Assembly: GCF_030062155.1 (NCBI RefSeq)
Contig: NZ_CP118269.1
Location: 3,658,001-3,722,000 of the forward strand
Source: Pantoea sp. Lij88
Lineage (GTDB): Bacteria > Pseudomonadota > Gammaproteobacteria > Enterobacterales > Enterobacteriaceae
DNA: 64,000 bases
Direction: 5' to 3'
The notes under the pieces are model-generated. The model worked only from the letters and a program-made list of their open reading frames with translations, ran no database searches and was not told the origin of the DNA. Below, one piece after another: positions 38,524-48,694 of this stretch. The position numbers and the translations under genes were made by a program. The stretch's first letter is position 1; each line of letters opens with the position of its first letter.

Positions 38524-39588
38524 ATGAATATTACGCATGCGTATGCTGCTCAGGATGCAAAATCCAAACTGGCACCGTTCGATTTTAAGCCGCGTGAGCT
38601 GCGCGCCCATGACGTTCAGCTTGAAGTGCTGTTCTGTGGCGTTTGCCACTCAGACCTGCACCAGGCCCGTAATGAGTGGAAAAACACCATTTTCCCTGTG
38701 GTGCCGGGTCATGAAATCGTCGGTCGCGTGACCGCCGTTGGCCCGCAGACGCAGAAATATAAAGTCGGCGATCTGGTCGGCGTGGGCTGCATGGTCGATT
38801 CGTGCCGCAGCTGTCCGAGCTGTCAGCAGGGTCTGGAGCAGTACTGCGAAAACGGTTTTGTCGGCACCTATAACGGTGAAGATCGCGAAACCGGCGCCAT
38901 TACCTACGGCGGTTACTCAACGTCGATGGTGGTTGATGAGGGCTTTGTGCTGCGCATTCCGGAGAACCTGGAACTGGCAGGCGTTGCCCCACTGCTGTGT
39001 GCCGGTATCACCACCTACTCACCACTGCGTCACTGGAATGTCGGTCCTGGCAAGAAAGTGGGTATCGTAGGCTTAGGCGGCCTGGGCCATATGGGCGTGA
39101 AGATTGCGCATGCCATGGGCGCGCATGTGGTGCTGTTCACCACCTCGCCGTCCAAAATTGAAGATGGCAAACGTCTGGGTGCCGATGAAGTCGTGATCTC
39201 CAAAGATCCGGAGCAGATGGCGCAGCACGCGAACAGCTTTGACTTCATCCTGAACACCGTCGCGGCTCAGCACGATCTCAACCCGTTCATTACCCTGCTG
39301 AAGCTGGATGGCAACATGACGCTGGTTGGTGCTCCGGAGCACGATCACCCGGCACCGCAGGTGTTTAACCTGATCTTCAAGCGTCGCAGCATCGCCGGTT
39401 CACTGATTGGCGGCATCGCAGAAACCCAGGAGATGCTCGATTTCTGTGGTGAGCACGGCATCACGTCAGACATCGAACTGATCGCGATGGATCAGATTAA
39501 CGAAGCCTATGAGCGCATGCTGAAAAGCGATGTGAAATACCGCTTTGTTATCGACATCAATACCCTGCGCGAGCAGCCTGCCGCGTAA
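38524..39588 (+). CDS. Zinc-dependent alcohol/aldehyde dehydrogenase (YahK/CAD type)
   Basis: A 354-residue medium-chain dehydrogenase of the cinnamyl-alcohol-dehydrogenase group, probably NADPH-dependent reduction of aldehydes. Catalytic zinc ligands lie in FCGVCHSDLHQ and VPGHEIVG; the structural zinc cluster is CRSCPSCQQGLEQYC. The Rossmann motif is GIVGLGGLGHMGVKIAHAMG. It most resembles E. coli YahK but lies in another position, so I give no symbol. Monocistronic, with a terminator at 39602. Confidence 0.88.
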   Translation: MNITHAYAAQDAKSKLAPFDFKPRELRAHDVQLEVLFCGVCHSDLHQARNEWKNTIFPVVPGHEIVGRVTAVGPQTQKYKVGDLVGVGCMVDSCRSCPSCQQGLEQYCENGFVGTYNGEDRETGAITYGGYSTSMVVDEGFVLRIPENLELAGVAPLLCAGITTYSPLRHWNVGPGKKVGIVGLGGLGHMGVKIAHAMGAHVVLFTTSPSKIEDGKRLGADEVVISKDPEQMAQHANSFDFILNTVAAQHDLNPFITLLKLDGNMTLVGAPEHDHPAPQVFNLIFKRRSIAGSLIGGIAETQEMLDFCGEHGITSDIELIAMDQINEAYERMLKSDVKYRFVIDINTLREQPAA

Positions 39589-39601
39589 GCCGTCCGATCT
39601 G

Positions 39602-39629
39602 AAACCCTCTTGCCCGGGTAAGAGGGTTT
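39602..39629. terminator. Terminator after the alcohol dehydrogenase
   Basis: AAACCCTCTT, 8-base loop, AAGAGGGTTT then TATT; lies between convergent genes. Confidence 0.8.
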
Positions 39630-39638
39630 TATTGCCGC

Positions 39639-39962
39639 CTATCGGGCAGCGGCAACCTGCTGGAATGAGGCATCGATCAGATAGTAAATCTGCGAATCTT
39701 TCAGCGAACCGTCCAGAAACAGCGTATTCCAGTGGGATTTGTTCAGATGCTCACTGGGAATGATGTCGCTATGCTCTTCGCGCAGTAATTCGGCCAGCGC
39801 GGGCGTCGATTTCAGCGAGACCGCTGGCCGCCCTTTTGCCTCATGCACCATCGCGAACAGCACGCCGTTGCTTTTAATCTGCGTGGCCTTCCAGTCACTG
39901 TGGACGCTCTGCTCCGCGCCCGGTTTGCTCATGCAATAGGTCAGTAAGTCTGAGTTATTCAT
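39639..39962 (-). CDS. yjbR: MmcQ/YjbR-family protein
   Basis: A 107-residue protein with a CyaY-like double-wing fold in structural relatives. Visible family pattern: LLTYCMSKPGAEQSVHSDWKATQIKSNGVLFAMV and a central LNKSHWNTLFLDGSL. Function is unproven. It follows yjbQ with a 1-base overlap (TAATG), as part of the conserved yjbQR pair near uvrA. Confidence 0.9.
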   Translation of the reverse strand: MNNSDLLTYCMSKPGAEQSVHSDWKATQIKSNGVLFAMVHEAKGRPAVSLKSTPALAELLREEHSDIIPSEHLNKSHWNTLFLDGSLKDSQIYYLIDASFQQVAAAR

Positions 39963-40381
39963 TACGCTTCCCCTTGTAAAGTGGCGACAATCCGCCTGGC
40001 ACCGCCCTCAATGCGATGCTCGCCCAGCCAGATACCCTGCCAGGTGCCCAGCACCAGACGTCCCCGCTGAACCGGTAATAATAACGAAACCCCTAAGGTC
40101 GATGATTTGATGTGCGCGGGCATATCATCACGTCCTTCGTAGTCGTGCTGATAAGGCGCATTCTCCGGCACGTGCCGCATGAAATGCTGCTCCATGTCGC
40201 TGCGCACCGTCGGGTCGCAATTCTCATTTAAGGTTAACGACGCCGAAGTGTGCTGCAACAGCAGATGCAGCAGACCGGTTTTGATATCACGCAGTCCGGA
40301 GAGCGAATTGACGATCTCATCGGTGACCAGATGAAACCCGCGCGACTTCGCGCTCAGCGTAATAGTTTGTTGATGCCACAT
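39962..40381 (-). CDS. yjbQ: YjbQ/UPF0047 family protein
   Basis: A 139-residue protein of the UPF0047 family, which has weak thiamine-phosphate synthase activity in E. coli. The signature [31 protein letters not shown] and the C-terminal [12 protein letters not shown] are complete, with the metal-binding histidines. It forms an operon with yjbR. Confidence 0.92.
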   Translation of the reverse strand: MWHQQTITLSAKSRGFHLVTDEIVNSLSGLRDIKTGLLHLLLQHTSASLTLNENCDPTVRSDMEQHFMRHVPENAPYQHDYEGRDDMPAHIKSSTLGVSLLLPVQRGRLVLGTWQGIWLGEHRIEGGARRIVATLQGEA

Positions 40382-40457
40382 AGCTTATTCCTGAAACGGT
40401 TACCCCGTTTAAGTGTGCAGCATGTCGCCGAAAGGTAAACCCTGACCCATAAAAAAA

Positions 40458-40479
40458 CCGCCAGAGAGAACCCTGACGG
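40458..40479 (-). terminator. Rho-independent terminator after tyrB
   Basis: Minus strand CCGTCAG, loop, CTGGCGG (one wobble pair) followed by TTTTTTTA. Confidence 0.75.
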
Positions 40480-40502
40480 CTTTATTTACAGCCTGCCGAC
40501 CG

Positions 40503-41696
40503 TTACATCACGGCGGCAAAGGCTTCAGCGACCTGATGCACGTTTTTGCTGTTCAGACCGGCTACACACATACGGCCGCTGCCCACCAGATAGATGCCAA
40601 ATTCGTTACGCAGGCGATCGACCTGCTGCGCACTCAGGCCGGTGTAGCTGAACATGCCACGCTGCTTCAGCAGGTAGTCGAAGTTTTTGCCTGGCAGCGC
40701 CGTACTCAGCACGTCCACCAGCGACTGACGCATCGCGAGAATACGCAGACGCATCGCTTCCACTTCAGCCAGCCAGCTGGCTTTCAGTGCCTCATCGTTG
40801 AGGACGCGTGCCACAACCTGCGCACCGAAATTCGGCGGGCTGGAGTAGTTGCGGCGAACGGTGGCTTTTAACTGGCCCAGTACGCGCGCAGACTCTTCGG
40901 CGCTGTCGCAGACGATGGACAGACCGCCCACGCGCTCGCCATAGAGCGAAAAGATTTTGGAGAAGGAGTTGCTGACCAGCGCAGGCAGGCCCGCCGCCGC
41001 AACCGCGCGCAGTGCATAGGCATCCTGCTGCATACCGGCACCAAAGCCCTGATAGGCGATATCCAGGAAAGGAATCAGCTGCTGTGCTTTCAGCACCTCA
41101 ACGGTCTGATCCCACTGCGCATCAGTCAGGTCAGCGCCGGTCGGGTTATGACAGCACGGGTGCAGCAGCACGATGCTCTGCGCGGGCAGCGTTTTCAGGG
41201 TACTGATGAAGGCATCAAACCGCACACCGTGGGTCTCTGCGTCATACCAGGGATAGGTATTCACCTCAAAACCCGCACCATTAAAAATCGCGACGTGGTT
41301 TTCCCAGGTCGGATCGCTGACCCAGACCGCAGACTGCGGGAAGTAGCGCTTCAGGAAATCCGCACCCACTTTCAGCGCGCCAGAACCACCCAGCGTCTGA
41401 ATCGACGCAATCCGGCCCGCCTTCAACACCGGATGTTCGGCACCAAACAGCAGCGGTGCAATCGCACTGCGGTAGCTGTTCAGCCCTTCCATTGGCAGAT
41501 AGAGCGATGCCTGATGCGGCTCAGCATAGAGCTGCTCTTCGGCAGCCGCTACGGCCTTAAGCTGCGGGATGATGTTCTGTTCGTCGTAATAGAGCCCGAT
41601 ACTCAGGTTAACTTTGTGTTCGCGTGGGTCTTGTTTGAAGGCTTCCATCAACGACAGAATCGGATCGCCAGCATAGGCATCAACGTTTTGAAACAC
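40503..41696 (-). CDS. tyrB: Aromatic amino acid aminotransferase
   Basis: PLP-dependent class I aminotransferase for the last step of tyrosine and phenylalanine synthesis and for leucine. The 397-residue product equals E. coli TyrB in length. PLP lysine is in [18 protein letters not shown] and the substrate arginine is in [12 protein letters not shown] chose the GTG at 41696 ([12 protein letters not shown]), which has GGAG nine bases upstream; an ATG five codons earlier has no ribosome site. It lies 39 bases downstream of the YitT-family gene and may be cotranscribed. Confidence 0.94.
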   Translation of the reverse strand: MFQNVDAYAGDPILSLMEAFKQDPREHKVNLSIGLYYDEQNIIPQLKAVAAAEEQLYAEPHQASLYLPMEGLNSYRSAIAPLLFGAEHPVLKAGRIASIQTLGGSGALKVGADFLKRYFPQSAVWVSDPTWENHVAIFNGAGFEVNTYPWYDAETHGVRFDAFISTLKTLPAQSIVLLHPCCHNPTGADLTDAQWDQTVEVLKAQQLIPFLDIAYQGFGAGMQQDAYALRAVAAAGLPALVSNSFSKIFSLYGERVGGLSIVCDSAEESARVLGQLKATVRRNYSSPPNFGAQVVARVLNDEALKASWLAEVEAMRLRILAMRQSLVDVLSTALPGKNFDYLLKQRGMFSYTGLSAQQVDRLRNEFGIYLVGSGRMCVAGLNSKNVHQVAEAFAAVM

Positions 41697-41735
41697 GGTG
41701 TAGGTCTCCATGATTGGTCCAGAGGTAAAAGGCCG

Positions 41736-42350
41736 TTAAACCCGATATCGTCCCGGACGGTGGTTCATTGCAATAATCAGATTCAGGATCACCGCACCCG
41801 CAATCGACGCGAGCAGGATGGGGCCACTCACCACAAACAGTGACGCCAGCACGACGCAGGTATCAACCGCCATTTGCAGTTTACCCGCGCGGATCCCAAA
41901 TCGATCCTGTAGCCACAGGGCCAGAATATTGATGCCGCCCAGGCTCGCCTTATGACGAAATAACACTATAAACCCGATTCCCATGATGACGTTACCGAAC
42001 AGTGTCGCATAGAAGGGGTTAAGGTCAGAAAAGTGGACGAATAGCGGGTGAAGCTGAGTGAAGAGCGACACCAGGCCGACGGCGCAGAAGGTTTTCAGGG
42101 TAAATTCCCAGCCCATGCGTTTTACCGCCAGCCAGTAAAAAGGGATGTTGATCAGGAAGAACGCGCTGCCGAACGAGAGCGGCGAGAGATAGCTGATCAG
42201 AAAGGCGATGCCAGCGGTGCTGCCGGTCAGGGCGCCCGCCTGTTTCAGCATAATGACGCCAAACGAGACCATCAGGGTGCCGAGCACCATCGCCAGCGCA
42301 TCTTCAATGCGCGAATGCGGGACGCGGGAGGGTTCTGCGATGTTATCCAT
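41736..42350 (-). CDS. YitT-family membrane protein
   Basis: A 204-residue integral membrane protein with about six hydrophobic segments (DUF161/YitT type). Visible family blocks are GVIMLKQAGALTGSTAGIAFLISYLSPLSFGSAFFLINIPFYW and RHKASLGGINILALWLQDRFGIRAGKLQMAVD. Function unknown. ATG at 42350 was taken because upstream in-frame sequence is not protein-like. It lies downstream of an Lrp/AsnC regulator and upstream of tyrB, occupying the place of alr in E. coli. A sigma-54-like promoter element precedes it. Confidence 0.8.
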   Translation of the reverse strand: MDNIAEPSRVPHSRIEDALAMVLGTLMVSFGVIMLKQAGALTGSTAGIAFLISYLSPLSFGSAFFLINIPFYWLAVKRMGWEFTLKTFCAVGLVSLFTQLHPLFVHFSDLNPFYATLFGNVIMGIGFIVLFRHKASLGGINILALWLQDRFGIRAGKLQMAVDTCVVLASLFVVSGPILLASIAGAVILNLIIAMNHRPGRYRV

Positions 42351-42384
42351 GGGGGTTTTCTCAGTGCAAATGATGCGGTTCCGA

Positions 42385-42400
42385 TGCAAAAAACGCACCA
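42385..42400 (-). promoter_or_regulatory. Sigma-54-like -24/-12 element upstream of the YitT gene
   Basis: Minus strand TGGTGCGTTTTTTGCA keeps GG-N10-GC and the TTTGCA -12 half. Its -12 GC is about 36 bases upstream of the ATG. The -24 half (TGGTGC) departs from TGGCAC, so this is only a candidate. Confidence 0.4.
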
Positions 42401-42591
42401 TCGTCACAGCACTGCACGGCTGTAAAACGGGTGCCAGCAATATCTCATTGATATCTAAAGCGCTTGATAACAGAACGTTGTGCATAAATTCCGGGAGAGA
42501 CCGTCAATCTATGCGTTAAGCCCTGTTTTGATGCGCGTTATCTGCATTAATTGCCGCAAGTGTGCACCAAAAACGCACAACGCGCACCTTT

Positions 42592-43071
42592 TTAGCGCGT
42601 CTTCTGCTCAGGCAGCATCATCAGCCCGTTCTCTTTCATTCGTCCCAGCACCACTGAGGTTTTCACATGGGAAACGCTCTGGTGGCCCGCGACTAACTGG
42701 CTGATTAATGCACTGAGGGAATTGAGATCGGCTACCGCCACTTTGAGCAGATAGTCCGCGTCGCCGGTGGTTTTGTAGGCGTCCACGATCGCCTGCTCCT
42801 GCTCCACCATGCGGTGAAAGCTCTCGACATATTCGGCGGTGTGGTTGATTAAGCGCACCTCAATCAATCCCACCATGCCAAGCCCGATCGCATCGGGCGA
42901 CAGCCGGGCGTGATAACCCAGGATGAGATTAGCCTGTTCCAGATTGATACGGCGGCGGGAACATTGTGAGGCGGAAAGGCCGACCAGATCGCTGAGTTCC
43001 TGATTGGTCAGACGGCCGTTAGATTGTAATAAAGTCAGGATTTTAAGGTCGTAATCGTCTACGTGAGTCAT
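42592..43071 (-). CDS. Lrp/AsnC-family transcriptional regulator
   Basis: A 159-residue feast/famine regulator. The N-terminal winged helix-turn-helix is readable (DDYDLKILTLLQSNGRLTNQELSDLVGLSASQCSRRRINLEQANLI), and the C-terminal RAM ligand domain has the DAYKTTGDADYLLKVAVADLNSL segment. It is not the global Lrp by sequence. It may control the YitT gene downstream. The ligand is probably an amino acid. Confidence 0.87.
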   Translation of the reverse strand: MTHVDDYDLKILTLLQSNGRLTNQELSDLVGLSASQCSRRRINLEQANLILGYHARLSPDAIGLGMVGLIEVRLINHTAEYVESFHRMVEQEQAIVDAYKTTGDADYLLKVAVADLNSLSALISQLVAGHQSVSHVKTSVVLGRMKENGLMMLPEQKTR

Positions 43072-43160
43072 TCCGTTTCCACAGCGTGATAGGCGTCGCT
43101 TTGTTACAGATAACCCGATAACCCGAGAGGTTGTCCAACACTATTTTCTGATGATGGGGG

Positions 43161-43189
43161 CTGTCATGCACAGATCGTGCATGACAGCA
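43161..43189. terminator. Perfect 12-bp stem-loop downstream of dnaB
   Basis: GCTGTCATGCAC, loop AGATC, GTGCATGACAGC. There is no T-run on either side, so it is a strong hairpin of uncertain role (Rho-independent ending of dnaB is doubtful). Confidence 0.5.
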
Positions 43190-43200
43190 CAAACCGGGGA

Positions 43201-44607
<1,407 letters not shown>

Positions 44608-44703
44608 AGTGAATGCATTACCGATCTTCTGTGGGGACGCGCAAGTATACCTTAGTTGGGGTGCGTGCCTCACCCTCATGATGAAACAATCACAGGAGTC
44701 AGA

Positions 44704-45687
44704 ATGGCAAAGCGTATTCAGTTCAGCGCACATGGCGGCCCGGACGTTTTAGAGTGGACGGATTTTGAACCTGCTGACCCCGCTGAACATGAAGTGCAGG
44801 TTGAGAATCGCGCCATCGGGATTAACTACATCGATACCTATGTTCGCAGCGGGCTCTATCCGGTTGCCGCTTTTCCCTCTGGCCTGGGGACAGAAGCCGC
44901 GGGCGTCGTGTCGCGCGTTGGCCGTGGTGTAACCCTGTTTAAGCCCGGCGACCGAGTGGTCTATTGCATGGCGGCGATGGGGGCTTATAGCGAAGTGCAC
45001 AACGTAGCGGAAGATCGCCTGATGCATCTGCCGGAGGCGATCAGCTTTGAGCAGGGCGCAGCGAGCTTTCTGAAAGGACTGACCACGCAATATCTGCTGC
45101 GCCAGACCTACAAAATCAGCGCCGGTGAGACCTTCCTGTTTCATGCTGCGGCGGGCGGCGTCGGGTTAATCGCCTGTCAGTGGGCAAAAGCGCTGGGCGC
45201 GCATTTAATCGGTACCGTCGGTTCTGCAGAAAAAGCCACGATGGCGAAAAATGCCGGTGCCTGGGAGACCATTAACTACCGCGAAGAGAATATTGCACAA
45301 CGCGTCAGTGAACTGACCGACGGGAAGAAAGTGGCCGTCGTGTATGACTCCGTGGGCAAAGATACCTGGGAAGCGTCGCTGGACTCGTTGCGCCGTCATG
45401 GCCTGATGGTGAGTTTTGGTAATGCTTCGGGTCCGGTGACCGGCGTTGATCTCAGCATTCTGAATAAGAAAGGCTCGCTGTTTGTGACCCGCCCTTCCCT
45501 GTTTGGCTATGTCACCAGCCGTCAGGAGCTGGAAATCGCCAGCGCCGAACTGTTCTCACTGCTGGCGAGTGGGGCAATTAAAGTGGATGTGCCGGAGCAG
45601 CAGAAGTTTGCGCTGAAAGAGGCCAGTAAGGCGCACCAGATGCTGGAGAGCCGCGCCACGCAGGGATCCTGTCTGTTAATCCCGTAA
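44704..45687 (+). CDS. qorA: NADPH-dependent quinone oxidoreductase
   Basis: Zeta-crystallin-like medium-chain reductase, 327 residues, the E. coli QorA length. The NADPH site is FLFHAAAGGVGLIACQWAKALGAHLIGTVGS, and there is no zinc-ligand set. ATG at 44704 has AGGAG five bases upstream. It is divergent from dnaB as in E. coli. Function is quinone reduction, inferred from the family. Confidence 0.93.
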   Translation: MAKRIQFSAHGGPDVLEWTDFEPADPAEHEVQVENRAIGINYIDTYVRSGLYPVAAFPSGLGTEAAGVVSRVGRGVTLFKPGDRVVYCMAAMGAYSEVHNVAEDRLMHLPEAISFEQGAASFLKGLTTQYLLRQTYKISAGETFLFHAAAGGVGLIACQWAKALGAHLIGTVGSAEKATMAKNAGAWETINYREENIAQRVSELTDGKKVAVVYDSVGKDTWEASLDSLRRHGLMVSFGNASGPVTGVDLSILNKKGSLFVTRPSLFGYVTSRQELEIASAELFSLLASGAIKVDVPEQQKFALKEASKAHQMLESRATQGSCLLIP

Positions 45688-45702
45688 TAGCAGCCAACAA
45701 AA

Positions 45703-45724
45703 AGGGCTTCCCGTGGGAAGCCCT
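45703..45724 (+). terminator. Rho-independent terminator after qorA
   Basis: AGGGCTTCCC, loop GT, GGGAAGCCCT followed by a T-rich tract. Confidence 0.85.
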
Positions 45725-45898
45725 CTTCTTTTTTTTATTTTTTGTTCGCGCTGGTGTAGGGACAGCGGCGATGAATTCATGTCGAGTCGATGGCACATCG
45801 ATTTGACGACAGGCATCCTGCCAGAAAACATAAGTAAAAAGTATGTTTAATTGCAGATCGGCACCAGGCAATCTCTCACATTGTGATCGCTACCGCAT

Positions 45899-46165
45899 TT
45901 AGCGCCAGCCTTTGCGATCTAACCTGTTGATCTTACGTCTTAGCTTACGACGCGCTCGCTCATCGCTGTCGCCAAAAAAGGCACGATGCAGCCACACAGC
46001 GATCACCGCCAGCACCAGCCACGGCAACACCTTGATAACAATTGCGAACAGTCCACCGACAAACATCACGATGGTTGCGACTACCAGCGCCGCCAGCACA
46101 CCCAGCAGCGAAACGCCGGTCAGCAACAGCATCAGGAAAAACCCTAATACGAATAATATTTCCAC
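45899..46165 (-). CDS. pspG: Phage shock protein G
   Basis: An 88-residue inner-membrane effector of the phage-shock response. The N-terminus EILFVLGFFLMLLLTGVSLLGVLAALVVATIVMFVGG matches PspG closely, with two to three hydrophobic segments and a basic tail (RARRKLRRKINRLDRKGWR). Start is GTG at 46165 with AAGGAG seven bases upstream. A sigma-54 promoter lies about 40 bases further up, consistent with PspF control. Confidence 0.93.
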   Translation of the reverse strand: MEILFVLGFFLMLLLTGVSLLGVLAALVVATIVMFVGGLFAIVIKVLPWLVLAVIAVWLHRAFFGDSDERARRKLRRKINRLDRKGWR

Positions 46166-46202
46166 GTCAGCGCTCCTTTTTAAAATTGATTGTTAGAGCT
46201 AT

Positions 46203-46218
46203 TACAAGAAGCATGCCA
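46203..46218 (-). promoter_or_regulatory. Sigma-54 promoter of pspG
   Basis: Minus strand TGGCATGCTTCTTGTA. The -24 TGGCA and -12 TTGT halves have the right spacing and resemble the pspA promoter, which also has TTGT at -12. Confidence 0.75.
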
Positions 46219-46301
46219 ACCGTTAACACATTGATTTTTAGTTAATTAACGTTAAAGGCCGCATGGAAACCTGGCGAGAAAAACCATATCGTGGCGTAAA
46301 A

Positions 46302-46326
46302 AAAACCAGCCTTCAGAGCTGGTTTT
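46302..46326 (-). terminator. Rho-independent terminator after dusA
   Basis: AAAACCAGC, loop, GCTGGTTTT with T-run on the minus strand side. Confidence 0.85.
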
Positions 46327-46344
46327 TTGGGTTCAGATTGCGAA

Positions 46345-47337
46345 TCAGGCTTCCTGCGGGATCTTGTCCGCGACCAGCGCCAGCGCCGCTTCCAGTACAC
46401 GGACATCGGCACCCGGCTTGTGAGCATTTTCGCTCAGATGGCGTCGCCACTGACGTGCGCCTGGAATACCCTGGAACAGTCCCAGCATATGACGTGTGAC
46501 GTGTCCCAGATAGGTGCCCTTCGCCAGTTCCGCTTCAATATAGGGATACATGGCGCGCACCACTTCTACCGGGTTAGCCGCCGGATGCTGACGACCAAAC
46601 AACGTCTGATCGACCTGCGCCAGAATGCCGGGGTTTTGATAGGCTTCGCGCCCCATCATCACGCCGTCAAGGTGCTGCAGGTGAGTCTGAGCCTCTTCAA
46701 GCGTCTTCACACCGCCATTGAGCGCGATGGTCAGATGCGGAAAATCGCGTTTCAGCTGATAGACGCGTGGATAGTCCAGCGGTGGAATTTCGCGGTTCTC
46801 TTTGGGGCTGAGACCCGAGAGCCAGGCTTTGCGTGCATGGATGATAAATGTCTCGCACTCACCGCGTCCCGCCACCGTGCCGATAAAATCGGTCAGGAAT
46901 TCATAGCTGTCCAGCTCATCAATACCAATGCGGGTTTTCACCGTGACCGGAATGGAGACTACGTCGCGCATCGCTTTAATAGCATCCGCGACCAGATTCG
47001 CCTCGGCCATCAGGCAGGCACCGAAACGACCGTTCTGCACCCGATCGGAGGGACAGCCGACATTCAGGTTCACTTCATCATAGCCGCGCTGCTCTGCCAG
47101 CTTCGCGCACTGCGCCAGTGCCGCCGGATCGCTTCCGCCCAGCTGCAATGCGACCGGATGTTCCGCCTCACTGTAAGCCAGGTAATCCCCTTTGCCATGA
47201 ATGATCGCGCCCGTGGTCACCATTTCGGTGTAGAGCAGCGTGTCACCGGTCAGCTGACGATGAAAATAGCGACAGTGACGATCGGTCCAGTCGAGCATGG
47301 GGGCGATAGAGAAACGTTGCGAAGAGAAATTAGGCAT
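46345..47337 (-). CDS. dusA: tRNA-dihydrouridine(20/20a) synthase
   Basis: FMN enzyme reducing U20/U20a of tRNA. The 330-residue sequence begins with the Dus motif [21 protein letters not shown] and has the active-site cysteine region [21 protein letters not shown] and [13 protein letters not shown]. It sits beside zur and pspG as in E. coli. ATG 47337. Confidence 0.95.
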   Translation of the reverse strand: MPNFSSQRFSIAPMLDWTDRHCRYFHRQLTGDTLLYTEMVTTGAIIHGKGDYLAYSEAEHPVALQLGGSDPAALAQCAKLAEQRGYDEVNLNVGCPSDRVQNGRFGACLMAEANLVADAIKAMRDVVSIPVTVKTRIGIDELDSYEFLTDFIGTVAGRGECETFIIHARKAWLSGLSPKENREIPPLDYPRVYQLKRDFPHLTIALNGGVKTLEEAQTHLQHLDGVMMGREAYQNPGILAQVDQTLFGRQHPAANPVEVVRAMYPYIEAELAKGTYLGHVTRHMLGLFQGIPGARQWRRHLSENAHKPGADVRVLEAALALVADKIPQEA

Positions 47338-47394
47338 GAAGCGCAGACAATCCGGTAATTAAAGGTGATGGAATTCTGTGCAAGGATAACACAA

Positions 47395-47421
47395 GGGCGG
47401 GCGATAGTGCATCGCCCGCCC
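47395..47421 (-). terminator. Strong hairpin after the TraF-like gene
   Basis: GGGCGGGCGAT, loop AGTGC, ATCGCCCGCCC. It is followed on the minus strand by TTGTGTT, a weak U-tract. Confidence 0.6.
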
Positions 47422-47443
47422 CCGAACAGCCTGAATAACCCGC

Positions 47444-48694
47444 TTAGAAGTTAAAGCCGAGCTGCATCATCGCGCCCCAGGTGTTGTTAGCACCCACTGA
47501 GCCAGCCAGATCCAGATGGACGGCTTTGTTAAACGGTGACACACCGAAACCTGCTGTGACGACATTCTCATCGTGAGAACGCATGTCCGCACGATAACCG
47601 CCACGCAGCTGCAGCCAGTCAAGCACGCGGTATTCCGCGCCCACAGCCGCATACTGGCTGTTATCCTGGCTTTTGAAGCGTTTGGTTTCCGTCAGATCCA
47701 CATCGCCCGTCACGGTAAACGGACCTTTATCCCAGGACAGACCGGTGGTGACCAGCGGGCGAATCTGGTAGGTGTCGCGGTAACCATTAACCTCTTTGGT
47801 CTGCAGATCGCGCGAAACCAGGTTCTGTCCGGTCACACCCAGCGTCCAGTTTTCAGCAAAGGTGGTTGCCAGACCGGCATCAACGTTAAAGCCGGTGTCG
47901 GTACTGCGATACTGGCTATTGTTGATGTCGTTCTTGTCGTAGTTGTAGATGCTGGCGGTGTAGTTATAGAGCCAGGTTTTCTGCACTTTTGGCGTCACGC
48001 CAACCGATACCGGCTGACCGGCGATAGTGAACTCATGCGCTACCGCCACACCGTAATCGGTGGTCAGTGCCGCTAAGCCATTCGCACTGGAGCGAAGGTT
48101 ATTTTGATCGCCAAATTGCGGGAACCGCGTACCGTCAGCAACACCACGCAGATAGTCGATATCACCCTGAACGACGTTAGCGCGGACGTGCGCCGTCCCG
48201 TAGGCTTTGGTGATAAAGGCGAAAGGCAGAGTGTCGTTGGGGATCGTAACCGCTATAGCCGCACCCGCACTGCCGTCGGCTTTATTACCGCGCAAATCGC
48301 TGAGTTTGTTGGCGACATCGCCGGAGGCGGCGCGCAGTTCAGGATAGCCGCGCAAGAAATCCGCCAGCGTGAAGTTATTCAGCACCGTGCGGTAACGATC
48401 CACGGTGTCCGTAATATCATCGACTTTATCAAGCAGGTGATCTTTGTCAGTCACCTGAATTCCCGCTGAAGGAACAATAATGCTGACATTATCGTCGGGT
48501 TTAGCACGCGTCATTAATGCCGGGTTCGCCAGCACTGCGGAGCCATAGAGAGAAGATGCAACGCCGGTGCCGCCCATGGCGTCATTACGTGCATCATACC
48601 AGGTCCCTGCCGCCATGGCGGAAGAAGAAAGGAAAAGCGCGGTCACTACAGCGGAGTATTTCAGCGCTGAACGTTGAGCGGATTTTTTCACCAT
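47444..48694 (-). CDS. TraF-like (TraF_2) outer-membrane beta-barrel protein
   Basis: A 416-residue exported protein: signal peptide to about residue 28 (LKYSAVVTALFLSSSAMAAG), the TraF_2/FadL-like opening WYDARNDAMGGTGVASSLYGSAVLANPALMT, a barrel of aromatic strands and a terminal Phe (MMQLGFNF). Annotations often call this family conjugal transfer protein TraF, but no conjugation genes are near, and it stands alone between dusA and zur. Real function unknown; a FadL-like hydrophobic transporter is possible. Confidence 0.78.
   Translation of the reverse strand: MVKKSAQRSALKYSAVVTALFLSSSAMAAGTWYDARNDAMGGTGVASSLYGSAVLANPALMTRAKPDDNVSIIVPSAGIQVTDKDHLLDKVDDITDTVDRYRTVLNNFTLADFLRGYPELRAASGDVANKLSDLRGNKADGSAGAAIAVTIPNDTLPFAFITKAYGTAHVRANVVQGDIDYLRGVADGTRFPQFGDQNNLRSSANGLAALTTDYGVAVAHEFTIAGQPVSVGVTPKVQKTWLYNYTASIYNYDKNDINNSQYRSTDTGFNVDAGLATTFAENWTLGVTGQNLVSRDLQTKEVNGYRDTYQIRPLVTTGLSWDKGPFTVTGDVDLTETKRFKSQDNSQYAAVGAEYRVLDWLQLRGGYRADMRSHDENVVTAGFGVSPFNKAVHLDLAGSVGANNTWGAMMQLGFNF

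Noticed and set aside
47444..48694. Part of a conjugation system
   Set aside because: TraF-like by family name only; no other transfer genes, relaxase or plasmid marks nearby.
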